Source: Henckelia pumila (taxonomy: Eukaryota > Streptophyta > Magnoliopsida > Lamiales > Gesneriaceae). Taken from it: a DNA stretch of 64,000 nt. The position numbers and the translations under genes are program-made. Of this stretch, positions 35,057 to 46,971 are shown one piece after another. The notes under the pieces were generated by a model. The model saw only the letters and a list, made by a program, of their open reading frames with translations, ran no database searches and was not told where the DNA came from. The stretch spans positions 5,456,001 through 5,520,000 of the forward strand of contig NC_133123.1 in assembly GCF_033568475.1 (NCBI RefSeq), written 5' to 3'. Numbering within the stretch: position 1 is the first letter of the stretch; each line of letters opens with the position of its first letter.

Positions 35057-35116
35057 GTTAGATGAGGTGCAGAAATAAAGGTGAATTGTGTTTTTATGTC
35101 TAGCTACTTGCTTGCT

Positions 35117-35124
35117 TATTTATA
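35117..35124 (-). promoter_or_regulatory. TATA box of P450 copy 1
   Basis: The minus strand reads TATAAATA about 60 bases before the start codon. The same word and surroundings (GCTTATTTATA on the plus strand) are kept upstream of copy 2, which supports function. Confidence 0.6.
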
Positions 35125-36514
35125 CTAGAGGGGATTTTTATTTTTATTTTTATTTTTATTTTTATTTTTATTTTAATTATCATTATTAGTATTAATATTA
35201 TTTGGTCATGGGAATCCTTTGACATTTACCTACGCTTTTGATTTTTATATTTATCTCCCTGACATGTTATAATTTTTATACTTGATAAAGAAAGCGAGTG
35301 TCAAATACATAAAATGTAGGGAGTGAATGCAAATGACTCTAAGAATATATTAGACATATATAATTGCATATATTATCACACGGAATCATTAAATTGCTTG
35401 AAACTCTTTATGACTATTAATTTTTGGTGTTTTCAAATTTTAAGCATGCACTTCTGAAAAAAAACATGGATGGACAAATTGGTGTACACACAAGATTTTA
35501 AAACATGGACTTGTATGTGTTTAAGGGACAATTAATATATCATTTCTTTTTCACCAAAGGTATTTAGTAATTTCGATATTTTACATGAGTAATATAATGT
35601 AATTATCTCAAAATATTATGTTATTTATATAGAAGAGGATCTTCAATTTTCAACAATTGCCGACTTCAAAAAAATGAAAAATTCCTACTAACGATAACGT
35701 GGAGGATAGCTTAAGTATCATATTAATAATACGATTGACTTCTTTGATTGAATTTATCATGGTATTCAATCCAGAGTTTTTATTACTTTTTTTAAATGTT
35801 AAATTTTGTGGAGTTGATATATTTTTATTGATTTTCATAGAATCTCAAAGATTTACCAACAAAATTCCATTAATTATTTGCAAACTTTTTTTGAAAGACT
35901 TTTTTAGATATTTTTAAACTTTTTGATACAAGTCAATTAGTGCATTTATACTTAAAAGATGGAACATTAACATTTGTAATTAAATAAATTTAAAATTCAA
36001 TCAAAAATTTAAGCAATGAAAGTATTGTAAGCAAAAAGAGATCATTAGATTTTGAAAAACAAGAAATTAAAAAGAAAAGAGAATGTCCAATAAATACATC
36101 GATTGTTAATGATATTGACATACAAGTAATAGAAGACGATATCATACTATAATGCAATTGAGAATGATGAAATTATTGTTATTCTTGCAAGTAAAGATTT
36201 TTAGTAATAAAATGAGTCTGTCCAACAAAAAAAATAATAACGATAAGAAAGTACAAATGATTGATGGAGACAACAATATTAATGATTACTCGTAGTTAGT
36301 AAATTGCTCATAATCAATCCGTCTTGGTTAATTGCGTAAAGAAAACAGGAACAATACAATAAATAGAAGCAGGTTTGTTAATATTTGTCTCATAGTATTA
36401 CATGTTTTCCTCTGAATTGCCATCTTCCAGAGATTTATCCAAATACCCAGCTCACCAGCTGAGGCCTCGATCATGATACTTTGGACATGTAATAATATTA
36501 TTTAGTGACTGAAG
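35125..36514. other. Upstream flank of P450 copy 1 and intergenic DNA
   Basis: No gene. A TTTTTA-type pentamer/hexamer run (about 35133-35175) and several downstream stretches to about 35700 (for example near 35362-35450) recur upstream of copy 2 (45300-46290), showing that the promoter region was duplicated with the gene. Confidence 0.6.
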
Positions 36515-36724
36515 CTACTTTATGAGCGAAAGAAGGTAGATGCCATCAGGACTAAAGACATATTCAGACCTAATTGTACCCAGTCGCTCCTTATATTTTT
36601 TCAATCTACTAATCTCTTCCTGTAGGAAAGCAACCAGAACCTCTTGTAGCGGACTTATTTTTGCTTTCAACATATCTATCTTCGTTGCTACCTCATCTTC
36701 ATAAATTCTCTTGAGCATTTTCAT
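36515..36724 (-). CDS. Unrecognised small ORF, 69 aa, coiled-coil-like
   Basis: An ATG-to-stop frame rich in Lys, Glu, Leu and Ile with heptad-like spacing (residues about 1-55). I do not recognise it with certainty. It has no membrane segment or known motif. It lies about 560 bases left of the tandem arrays that resemble part of a Tat/Ogre-type element and runs in the opposite direction to the presumed LTR. Some Tat elements have an extra antisense ORF near their 3' LTR, so it could be a remnant of one, but it might equally be a chance frame or a short host gene piece. Confidence 0.3.
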   Translation of the reverse strand: MKMLKRIYEDEVATKIDMLKAKISPLQEVLVAFLQEEISRLKKYKERLGTIRSEYVFSPDGIYLLSLIK

Positions 36725-37280
36725 AATACACTTTACTGAGATCCAAAGTATATGAGTGTATCTCTTTATAGATAAAGATGAAGATATGAAATGTTACTCA
36801 CACGCTTACTTTCTCTATATATATGTCAGGTACTCATGAGAACAGTAAGGGATATATATAAGATGTTCTCAATAATGAAATGAAAACATGTTGCAGTGAC
36901 CAAACTGTTTGCAAAGTATTGTCAGTTGATAAAAGATCAACTGTAACCAACAATAAAGACCAAGTTACATCCAAAGGGACATAGTCATACAGTACAGGAG
37001 AAAAACAGACGAGTAAAGTAACTATTGAAAACTATGACGAACAACTGTAAATGAAAGTTGATGTATAACATCAAAAAGAGGGGAGAAATAAACATGTCAG
37101 TCGATTATGCATGAACGAGATAAGTATTTCAATCATCTTTATGTTTGAATTAAATTATTATATTTTTATTTATTATGATTATTAATAATATTCGGTGGCA
37201 TCTTCTACTATCAAAATTACATGTTTGTTTTCTTGTGATCAAATTTGTTGGACTTCTCTTCCCTTGTATTTTTTTTTGGG
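36725..37280. other. Intergenic, nothing recognised
   Basis: AT-rich sequence between the small ORF and the 40-base array; no supported gene or repeat. Confidence 0.4.
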
Positions 37281-37645
37281 TTATTTTACGTCATTGGACA
37301 TGCAATCTTGCTGTAAGACCCAATTATATCACATCGGGCATGAAATCTTGCAGTAAGACCCAATTTTATTATATCGGGCATGCGATCTCGCTGTAAGGCC
37401 ATCTTTTACGTCATCGGGTATGCAATCTCGCAGTAAGGCCCAATTATATCATATCGGGCATGCAATCTCGCAGTAAGACTCAATTATATCATATCGGGCA
37501 TGCGATCTCGCAGTAAGGCCCAATTATATCATATCGGGCATGCAATCTCAATGTAAGACCCAATTATATCACATCGAGCATGCAATCTCGCAGTAAAGCC
37601 CAATTATATCATATCGGGCATGCAATCTAGCAATAAGGCCCAATT
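37281..37645. repeat. Tandem array, 40-bp unit, about 9 copies
   Basis: Units of exactly 40 bases step from 37281 to 37640, each with TCGGGCATGCAATCTCGCAG and CCAATTATATCATA variants. The fixed period shows recent array growth with point divergence between units. Confidence 0.92.
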
Positions 37646-37674
37646 TATGGTTTAACACTTTATAAAATCCGGGC

Positions 37675-38480
37675 AGGTCCGGCATCAAAAGCCCACGCCA
37701 GTAGCATCAAAAACCCACATCAGTGGCATCAAAATTCCACGTCAGTGGCCTACATCAGTGGTATACAAAGCCCAGACAGGTCTAGCACTCAAGCCCACTT
37801 CAGTGGTATACAAAGCCTAGGCAGGTCTGGCACTCAAAGCCCACGTCAGTGGTATACAAAGCCCAGACAGGTCTGGCACTCAAAGTCCACGTCAGTGACC
37901 CACATCAGTGGTATAAAAAGCCCAGGCAGGTCTGGCACTCAAAGCCCAATTCAATGGCCCACATAAGTGGTATACAAAGATCAGACAGGTCTGACACTCA
38001 AAGTCCACGTCAGTGGCCCACATCAGTGGTATACAAAGCCCAGACAGGTATGACACTCAAAGCCCACTCCAGTGGTATACAAAGCCCAGACAGGTCTGAC
38101 GCCCAAAACCCACGTCAGTGGTATACAAAGCCAGACAGGTCTGGCACTCAAAGTCCACGTCAGTGGCCCACATCAGTGGTATACAAAGCCCAGACAGGTC
38201 TGGCACTCAAAGCCCACGTCAGTGGCCCATATCAATGGTATACAAAGCCCAGGCAGGTCTGGCACTCAAAGCCCACTTCAATGGCCCACATCAGTGGTAT
38301 ACAAAGCCCAGGCAGGTCTGACACTCAAAGCCCACCTCAGTGGCCCACATCAGTGGTATACAAAGCCCAGACAGGTCTGACACTCAAAGTCCACTTCAGT
38401 GACCCACATCAGTGGCTTCAAAAGCCCACATCAGTGGCATCAAAAATTCCACATCAGTGGCATCATAAATCCACGTCAGT
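37675..38480. repeat. Tandem array, composite units of about 46 and 60 bp
   Basis: About 14 units share CAGTGGTATACAAAGCCCAG and CAGGTCTGGCACTCAAAG. Longer units add CAGTGGCCCACAT. The flanks have shorter CATCAGTGGCATCAAAA steps. Long open frames across it are artefacts of a repeat whose length avoids stops in more than one frame. Confidence 0.92.
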
Positions 38481-39415
38481 GGTATTCTCCAAAGCTCGAC
38501 CAAGCTCGGCATCATGTAATCCCACGCAACTCGTGGTTATCTTAAAAGCCCGATCCGCTCGGCAACATCAATTGTTATCTACAACTCTTTATTTGAGCTC
38601 GGTTTCATCAGGTTGTCGTCTATTGCTCTTTATTCGAGCTCGGTTCTAATCAGACCTTTATCTAGACCGTTCGTTGAAAACACATCACGCGGATTCAAAT
38701 CTGGGACGTCCAAAGGAGGCACAGGTATTTTGGGGTCCGGTCTACATTCTTGGTCTAAACTCATTCTTATTTTAGACCAGTTAGGGAGGTACTATTGTTA
38801 CCCTGAGAAAATATTTCAACCCGAGCCAGTTTATAATGGGTCTACCCGATATGACCTAACATGTCAAGGTCCAGCCTAGTTTGGGCTATGTTGGACTTTG
38901 ATCAAGGCTGGTCATTATGGGCCGACCTAGGCTGTTACTAATGGGCCGGAGGTATCCTTTTCTAGTTCAAGTAGGACTCTGATATATGAGATAAGCTTGA
39001 ATTTTTTCAAATATTCACAAGATAGTTATAAACTTAAGAAGGATCCAATGGATGAAGAGTCCCAGTACATGACATGTTATAGTTCAACTAGGTAACTTAC
39101 TCTATTTTATCCCTATAAATACAGGTACTGTTATGGTTGTGTTCATTCATTACTCACTATTCATTATTCATCAACACTCACTCTTACTTTTATATTCACG
39201 CACTAATATTCTCTTGTTTTCGCATTAATCATACTCTCTGCCTTCAAGACACTGACTTAGGCATCGGAGGAGTCACGCCGAAAACACTTTCGGCGCCCCC
39301 TGACCTAGCTGTTGCTTGTGTAGAGTTCATTGGTACCCGACCCGACCTGCTTTATAAAGGAGTTGGAGGATCCATTCTACCAGACCGAACCCGAGATAAA
39401 AAATCGACATCATCA
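38481..39415 (+). mobile_element. Possible LTR portion of a Tat/Ogre-like element
   Basis: After the arrays, the sequence contains repeated GAGCTCGGTT words, a TATA-like CCCTATAAATAC (about 39110-39121), and GACTTAGGCATCGGAGGAG followed by the hairpin CGCCGAAAACACTTTCGGCG (39278-39297). Words like these sit near the 3' end of LTRs in plant Tat-lineage elements, as I recall them. The stretch ends at a junction with a P450 fragment at 39416. I could not find a second LTR or coding domains, so the assignment is tentative. Confidence 0.4.
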
Positions 39416-39627
39416 AAACCGATTGCGTGAAAGTTCACGTACACCATGGTTTTCTCCGGGATTTCGTACCCATCTACAGTGCACTTTTGTATAGTTTTTC
39501 TGGGAACCGAGAGTGAACTAGTGCTTCTTTGATGATAGGTAAGATTTGGGTTATCCTCTTCATCTACGGTACCTTTGTTTCCCAACGCATTTCAGAATTC
39601 TTCTTGTGCTTTCTTCATTACTTGGGG
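39416..39627 (-). pseudogene. P450 fragment, third copy
   Basis: About 210 bases match exon 2 of both full P450 genes (EIPEKTMVYVNFHAIG, QKCTVDGY, GNKGTVDEE). Small internal deletions remove several residues before and after SVPR, and neither the haem region nor the I-helix remains. Both ends are abrupt: the left joins the repeat/LTR-like region and the right joins unrelated AT-rich DNA. It cannot encode an enzyme. Confidence 0.9.
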
Positions 39628-40479
39628 AATTTTTATTTTTACTTATTTATATGTATATTGATGGGATCGGTCGGCTGGGGGTTGGGTAAACTGATCTTAG
39701 ATGAACTGAGGTACTGTAGCAGTCTACTTCAAAAAATACTAAGTTGAATTCATTTGAATTTGGTCAATTGAACTGATTTTTTTCTCATGTGTTTATGTTA
39801 ATCAACCAGCTTAGATAAGTGTGGAATGAGATCGACTAACATATTGAACTTATTCAAGATGTCTCGAATGGTTGTGTGTGTGTGACAGAAAGTAATTAAC
39901 AAAATAATTTGTTTTTGGATATTCGGAGATTTCAACGACTCCTACGTCACCCTTTCTTCCTCATTGGAAGTATTCACTCTAGAATGCAACTGCAGGGGCA
40001 GAGCTAGGAATTTGATTGAGTGTAGGCATAATAATTATAATGCAAAAAAAAAAGTTAATGGAGAACCATAAATAATGTATGTGTCTTAGTTTGAACACAA
40101 ACTACACACGGTCGGAAGCACATTTACTTTAAGGAAAAACGTCAAAAAAATGACGAAAAACATTGCGTACATAATCCGAAATCAAAAGCAAATTTTTAGA
40201 AAATGTACACTTTACATTAGAAAAATAAGCAAATTATATTTACTCTTAATTACAAAAAGAGCACAAAATCTAAAAACAATTTAATAATTGACCAACATTG
40301 AAAGAAAAAAATAGACCTGAAATTTGCTGAAATTGTGGTTTTGTTAAGAATTTGAAATATGAAATTAAACAAGTAAATATGAATTATAATGGTTGTTAAT
40401 CAAAATTCAAAACGCATGATACTTGTGACTCGTGAGAAAAATACATTTTACAAATTGTGTAGATGAGGTAAAAAATTTA
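39628..40479. other. Intergenic, with a hAT-like terminus
   Basis: No gene. At 39993 the text reads CAGGGGCAGAGCTAGGAATT, close to the CAGGGGCGGAGCTAGG termini of a common plant hAT group. No partner end or transposase was seen. Confidence 0.4.
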
Positions 40480-41880
40480 ATCCAGTTTGAAGATTTGGGT
40501 TCCTTCTTGAGACTGAGTATTGAGTGAAAGCACCGGAGAAGTGATTGGGATATATAGTGGTGGTGGGATCCAAGTGGTAATTGTGCTAGGTACAGGATGA
40601 GGGGATTGATTTGAGAGAGAAGTGTAGAGGAACACTGTTTCGACAAATTTAACATGTCGAGAGACATAAGTTTTTGAGCTTGAAGGATCTAGACAGTAAT
40701 ATGCACTTTGGGTTAGTGAATAACCAATGAAAACGCAAGGTTTCGAACGAGTTTCTAACTTGTGGGATGTGTAAGGTCTAAGCCATGGATAACATAAACA
40801 TCCAAAGATTTTTAATTTTTTGTAGTTAGGAGAGGTTCCAAAAAAATTTCGAATGGGGATTTGAGATTGAGTGTAGGTGTAGGCATACGATTGATTAGGT
40901 AAACGGCTGTAAAAAGAGCATAAGTCCAGAATGATAGAGGAAGAGATGCATGAGATAGTAAAGTTAAGCCAGTTTCAACTATATGCAGATGTCGTCTCTC
41001 TGAAAAACCATTGTGTTCAGGGGTGTGTGGTGGTATGGTTAAGTGTGAGATTCCTTGAGTGGATAAAAATTTTCCAAGAGCTATGTACTCACCACCATTA
41101 TCAGAATATAAGGTTTTGATTGGTTTGTCAAAATATTTTTCCACGATGGCTTTAAATCTAATAAAATTTCTTTCACTTCAGATTTATGTTTCATAGGATA
41201 AAACCATATGTATTTCGTGAAGTGATAAACAAATATGACATAATATTTAAAACCATCATGTGAATGAATTGGTGAGGTCCATACATCAGAAAATATAATT
41301 TGAAGAGGCTGGGAGGAGACAAGTGTAGTAGTTAAAAAAGACAATTTTTGACTTTTATTGGAGATACATGCATTACATGAAAAAGTAGATGAGAGATTAG
41401 AAGACAAGTCAAGTTTATTGGCAGAGATAATGTGCTTGAGAATAGAGAGTGCAGGATGTCCTAATCTTTGATGCCACTCAACGGATGAAGTTTTTATTGT
41501 GGAGAAGGCTAGGACCGGAGGAGGTGTCGGCCACTCATATACTCCATCTTTAGTTGGGCCCTTCAAGAGTACTGCCCCTGTGCGAAGTTCCTTCACAAGA
41601 AAAGATGATGGTAAAAATTCTATTGAGACGTGATTTGAAGAGCAAAATTGAGAAATAGAAATTAAATTATTTTTCATGCTTGGAACACATAAAACATTAT
41701 TCAAGAGAAAAGTGTTTTGGTTATTTGTAAGAGAGGTAGAACCAGTGTGTGATATTGAGAGACCTGAGCCATCGCCAATCATAATGTCGTCTGAGCCTGT
41801 GTATGGAGAATGAAGAGATAGATTGCTTAAGTCAGATGTAACATGATGAGAAGCGCCACTGTCTAAAAGCCAATTGTTAT
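40480..41880 (-). pseudogene. Copia protease and integrase remnant
   Basis: The protease core LLDSGASHHVTSD is at about 41830-41871. The pre-integrase zinc region (WHQRLGHPALSILK, then CNACISNKSQKLSF) lies near 41350-41480. The integrase core begins at about 41310 (IIFSDVWTSPI). A frame change near 41130 leads into YSDNGGEYIALG and TPEHNGFSERRH, which carry the second acidic residue and the glutamate region. The frame stops near 40480 before any reverse transcriptase. Confidence 0.8.
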
Positions 41881-42002
41881 GGTTGGATGTATTAGCTGCA
41901 TAGTGAGCTTTTGGTTGCCATGGAGTAATCGGAGGATTTGGGTTATTATTTTGCTGGATCGGTACTAGCTGATATGATGGGCATCGTTTGGCTATATGGC
42001 CT

Positions 42003-42859
42003 AGCAGTCCACAACTTTGTTAGTAGCCAAGATATGGTTTAGAGGGGCTATTTCCTTGGTTTGGAGTTAATCTGCTGAATGGAGGCGATTGAGTAGCACT
42101 GCTGGTATTGTGTCGCCAAGACGTGTGCTGGTTGTTTCTGTTGTTTGAAGGACGCCAGTTTGAAGTATTTCGAGAGGTGGGATTAGTTGTGGCAGGAAAG
42201 TAGTGTTTTTCTGGTTTTGTTGTGAGCAATGAGGCTTCGAAGTTCAGTAACTTTTCATGAAGTTCTTCAAATGATATGGAAGAATCTCTGGCTTGAACTG
42301 CACGAACTAGTTCTTTGTAATCATCACCAAGGCTCTCGAGTATTTTCTCTGTTAAATCATCTGGATCAATTGGAGCTCCAAGAAGAGCCAGTTCGTCTGC
42401 TTTGGCTTTTATGGTTTGCAAAAACTCACTGATGCTTTCTGATCCTTTTGTGATTTGCTTGAGTTGACTCTTAACTTGTTTGATGCGTCCTCGAGTGGGT
42501 TTAGCATAGGTAGATGCTAATATAGTCCATGCTTCTTGTGATGTTTTTGCTTGAGCAATGAATGGGATTATTGTTGGAGAGATGGAGCCAACTATTGCAT
42601 TGAGAATAAGTTGGTCATGTCGAATCCATAGTAAGTGAGCTGGATTGGGCGTTGAAACATTGGCTTGAGTGAGCGTGGATTCTGGGCAAGGTTTTGACCC
42701 ATCGATATATCCAAGTAGATCGTAGCTGACAAATAATGTTTGGAATTGTAATTTCCATGAGGTGTAGTTGGTGGATGTAAGTTTAAGGGGAGTTTGAGCG
42801 GCAACATTTATGGTAATGAGAGAGTTGTGAGGATCGTTGGTGTTGCGAATGGTGCTCAT
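42003..42859 (-). pseudogene. Copia Gag, interrupted before the zinc knuckle
   Basis: The likely start is the ATG at 42859, just beyond the primer-binding site; longer readings begin inside the LTR. The frame has the copia gag pattern (LTSTNYTSWKLQFQTLF near residue 25; DLLGYIDGSKPCP; AWTILASTYAKPTRGRIKQ; SISEFLQTIKAKADELALLG). It stops at 42020, exactly where the CCHC knuckle should begin. The knuckle is still readable beyond the stop (GLLGHIAKRC) but its first cysteine appears lost. Confidence 0.82.
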
Positions 42860-43096
42860 GGCTATTGGGAAAAAAAAAGAGAGAGAAAAAAAAGGGCAAA
42901 GGATCAAGGCTTTGATACCATGATAGATTGATAGAGAAGAAGAACTTTTTCCCTTGCTTTTCATTGATAAACTAGCGTCCAAATATATACATCAAGAAGT
43001 TGCAACTGTATCATATTCCTATTCATATTAGTTTACAACCAATGAGATTTGAAATTTAAAAATGTGAAGGCTAAGTCAAAAGCTGGAATCCTAACT

Positions 43097-43557
43097 ATAT
43101 TTTAAATTTCAAATATTAAGGAATGATCCTTGAGAAAATAATCATTTTTTTTATTTAATGTGAATAACTAAACATGTAAAATAATAACATTTAAAAATAT
43201 AAATTTGAATTTACAATTTATACATATTATATACACTATATATTAAATAAAATCATGTTAGTGACAACACCACACAGTCAGAGAGTTGTTTGTGGCTTGG
43301 TTGCATCTACCCAACGGTCCTTAAAAGTTATATGAAAATACCACTAGACTTATAAAACTCTGCAAAGTCTATTTTGATCAATACCATTAAATTTCTAAAA
43401 AGTATACAAAATTATTGAGGAATGGTTGACAAAACTGAGCATATTTATTGCAACGCTAAAGATATTTTACAATGATGCATATTTATCGCAGCGCTAAAGA
43501 TATTTTATGACAGTTTATATTACAATGAAAACCACAACCATGCATTTTTGTGTCTCA
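43097..43557. other. Intergenic and duplicated downstream flank of P450 copy 2
   Basis: No gene. From about 43415 the sequence resembles 33205-33346, with a local duplication of the GCAACGCTAAAGATATTTTA motif. Confidence 0.6.
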
Positions 43558-45196
43558 CTAATTATTATATTCGTAGCGTTTGGCCACAAGGCAAAGATCA
43601 TTTTTCTTGTGACTTGTAATTCCAGGAGACATTTCCGTGTCAATGTCTTCTTTCTTCATTCCACTGGGAAGCTCCCAGTCAAAGAAGTAGAGAAGATTGG
43701 CTAGTGCGAGCTCCACAGTCGCGATGCCAAGATTTATTCCAGGGCATCCTCTTCTCCCCGATCCAAACGGGAGTAGCCCGAAATCATGACCCCTGTAGTC
43801 GATAGTGCTATTCAAGAATCGATCGGGTGAAAATTCAGTAGGATTTTCCCAATATTCAGGATCTAAACCGATTGCGTGAACGTTCACGTACACCGTGGTT
43901 TTCTCCGGGATTTCGTACCCATCTACAGTGCACTTCTCTAATGTTTCTCTGGGAACCGCGAGTGGACCGGGAGGGAACAATCTTAGTACTTCTTTGATGA
44001 TTGCTTTTAGATAGGTAAGATTTTGGATATCCTCTTCATCTACGGTACCTTTGTTTCCCAACGCATTTCGGACTTCTTCTTGTGCTTTCTTCATTACTTC
44101 CGGTTTCTTGATGATAGCCGTCATGACCCAGATTATCAGTGATGCACTTGTATCGGTTCCAGCAATAAATACGTTCTATAATAAAAATTTTAACACGCAT
44201 AACAAAAAGTCAAGTTTTATATTTTATTTCATCCAATGAAAAATCATCCCTAAATTAAGCATGAATTATTGTTCAATTAAAAAATCATACCATGAGAATT
44301 CCCTTGACATTTTCCCATTCGACTGGAACTGGAGAGGCTTGCTGTTTGTGTTTCAACTGAATCAGCAAATCAAGAATGTCTCCCCTCATCGAGTCGGGCC
44401 GATTCGGATCTAGATGATCGTCTATAAGTTCCTGATAAATATTATCCAGTTCCCTACAGTTGTTGTCAAGTCTAGATTTCATCCCAGTCAAATTATCAAT
44501 CCAACCCAATGAAGGGAAATAATCAACGACAAAGAAGGCCCTAGACAGTTCTTGAGATTCTTTAAAACATTCGTCGAACCTCCTTTTACCCATTTCATCG
44601 TACTTCTTCCCGAATCCAGCCCGACAAATGATCCTGTTTGTTAAAAAGAAAACAGCACGGCTCAAGTTTATCACCTCGGACGAAACAGACTTGTCGTTCA
44701 TCTCTTGGATCATGCTAGAAACCTCCTCTTTTCGAATAGGCCGAAACGAAAGCACCTGCTTGTTACTAAACAGATGGATGATGCTCAGTTTCCTCATCTC
44801 CTTCCAAGTTTCGTTGTAACTGGACAGGGTAATATCCCTGCCATCGTAAGAAAATTTTTGGTAGCTAATTAGTGAAGGCCTGCCAGCGAATGCTAAGTCA
44901 TTATTCTTCAAGGCCAATTTCGCTATTCTGGCGGAAGAAATCACGATCGCGGGTCGGCTACCGAACTTCATCCGCATGAGAGGGCCATACTTCTTGGAGA
45001 GCCCGTAGAGCCAGAGGTGGGGATGCACGGGATCGAATTCATGCAGGTTCCCGATCCACGGGAGCCCTTTCGGACCCGGCGGGACCCGAGCAGTCGCAGT
45101 AGTAGTATTGTTGTTGGATTTTTTTAGACTAAAGAGACTTATAAGAAATATGATCGAGAAAGATAGTGCTACGAGAAGGAAATACATGATGATCAT
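43558..45196 (-). CDS. Cytochrome P450, CYP71 clan (CYP71/CYP83-like), copy 2
   Basis: Exon 1 is 45196-44291 (302 codons) and exon 2 is 44175-43558, joined in phase 0 by a 115-base GT-AG intron. The product has 507 residues. It has the membrane anchor, PPGPKGLP (39-46), AGTDTS (307-312), the K-helix EVLR, and FGSGRRGCPG with Cys446. It is highly similar to copy 1 throughout, with differences spread over the protein (for example DYFPSLGW kept but the preceding FFFG changed to FFVV, and PPTPLSVP changed to PPGPLAVP near the substrate channel). Both copies look functional, so they may have different substrates or expression. The substrate is unknown. Confidence 0.94.
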
Positions 45197-45279
45197 GCGG
45201 TGAAATTAGATTGTAGGAGTTTAGATTTTTGTAAAGGTGTGAATTGGTGTTTTTATTCATAGCTAGCTACTTTCTTGCT

Positions 45280-45287
45280 TATTTATA
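45280..45287 (-). promoter_or_regulatory. TATA box of P450 copy 2
   Basis: The minus strand reads TATAAATA about 85 bases before the start codon, in the same context as for copy 1. Confidence 0.6.
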
Positions 45288-46915
45288 ATAGCGGGGATTT
45301 TTATTTTTTATTTTTATTTTTATTATCATTATTAGTATTAGTATTAGTATTATTTGGTCATGGAATTTGATTATTTGGTTCCGTAGAATATGACCTTTAT
45401 GGCTGGATAAGATAAAGATATCGATAGTCGGTCTTCATTCATTTTTAGTTTTGAATAATTAAGGGATATTAATTAAACAATTAAGTAATATAATATAATA
45501 ATACATAGATAACTAATATAATATAATATAATAAAAAAATAAAAAATGATAGTGAATATAGTATTTGATTTGATTGATAGATTGTATATGATTTGATTTG
45601 ATTGATTAAATTTTATATAAAAACAATAAATTATCATTTTTTTTCTTTTAACAATAAATAAAATATGAATAATATTAATTATTTAATTGATGTAAAATAA
45701 ATAATTTATAGATGGATAAATAATATGACTAGAAGAACGCAAAATTGAATAAGATAAGTTATACATAGATTAATAATATATGCTATCAAATGATGTCCAA
45801 TTATCACTCAACCTTTTTTTTCAATCAATTAATATAATATAAATGAGTTCGGTACATTTGGAAGTCAGCATTTGCAAGTAGTAAACCTAAATTGCAATAA
45901 AAAATATATTAAACATAAATTGCATATATTATAATATGGAATCATGAAATTGCTGAAATCTCAACTCTTTATGTTTATTAATTTTTGGTGTTTTCAAATT
46001 TTGAATATGCATACTGCATACTTGTGAAACATGCATGGGCAAATAGGTGTACACTCAAGATTTTAAAAACATGGACATATATGTGCTTAATATTTGGAGA
46101 AGGGACAGTTAATATATCATTTTTTTCATAAAAAGATGCTTAGCAATGTCAAAATTTTACAAGAGTAAAATAATGTAATTATCTCAAAATATTATGTTAT
46201 TTATGTACAAGAGGATCTTCGTTTTTCAACAATTACGTGCTGTTCCTTTTTTTAATGAAAAAATGTTGACGAATGGCGATAACGTGTATAGCTTAACTAT
46301 CACTTTGAATATTATAACAAGACTATAAAGAACCATCTACCAACATTAAATCATTAAATTCAGAGCGGGACCGGTTAGAAAAAGCCCGGTCATAATTCTT
46401 TGCACACCTTTTTTGAAAGACTTTTTTGGAGATCCGTAATTTTTTTTCATCCAATTAAGTGGATTTGTACTTTTAATTTATTTTATTATTTATTATTTTT
46501 CATTGATTTTCTTAAACTAATAGTTATTTGACATACACAATAATTTGTCTGAATTTTTTTAAAATTTATTGATCAAAATAAATTTTATTTATTTAAAAGT
46601 TAAATCAAGTTAATCTTTATTTACACACACACACACATAGACACACGCATACCAAATTTAAACATTTTGTCACTAAATAAATACAAATTTTAATAAAAAT
46701 ATGATACCTCATATACTAATTTAAAAAAACTAAAAATAAAATAAAAATTAATTTTTACTCAAATATTTAATATAGAATGTAAATTTTATTTATTAAAAAA
46801 TTTGTTATTACTTTCACGGGACAACCGAATTTTATGATTTTCTACTATATATATATATATATCTAGTGTAATAATGTTATATAAAAAATTATTATTATAA
46901 TTTAAAAATTGCCAC

Positions 46916-46971
<56 letters not shown>

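Larger units (their letters stand above)
40480..43096 (-). mobile_element. Ty1/copia retrotransposon, 3'-truncated (Ale/Retrofit-like)
   Basis: On the minus strand: a short presumed 5' LTR (about 43096-42914), a primer-binding site TGGTATCAAAGCC ending near 42901, Gag, a protease motif, the pre-integrase HHCC region and part of integrase. The order with integrase before any reverse transcriptase is that of copia. Reverse transcriptase, RNase H and the 3' LTR are missing; recognisable coding stops near 40480. It lies between the P450 fragment and P450 copy 2. The LTR start is uncertain. Confidence 0.8.

Noticed and set aside
37281-38480. CRISPR-like repeats
   Set aside because: The arrays are head-to-tail without unique spacers, in a plant nuclear sequence.
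37849-38649. A 266-codon open frame with repeated WYTKPRQVWHSK-like units
   Set aside because: The frame follows the tandem array, similar peptides occur in the other frames, and there is no gene context.
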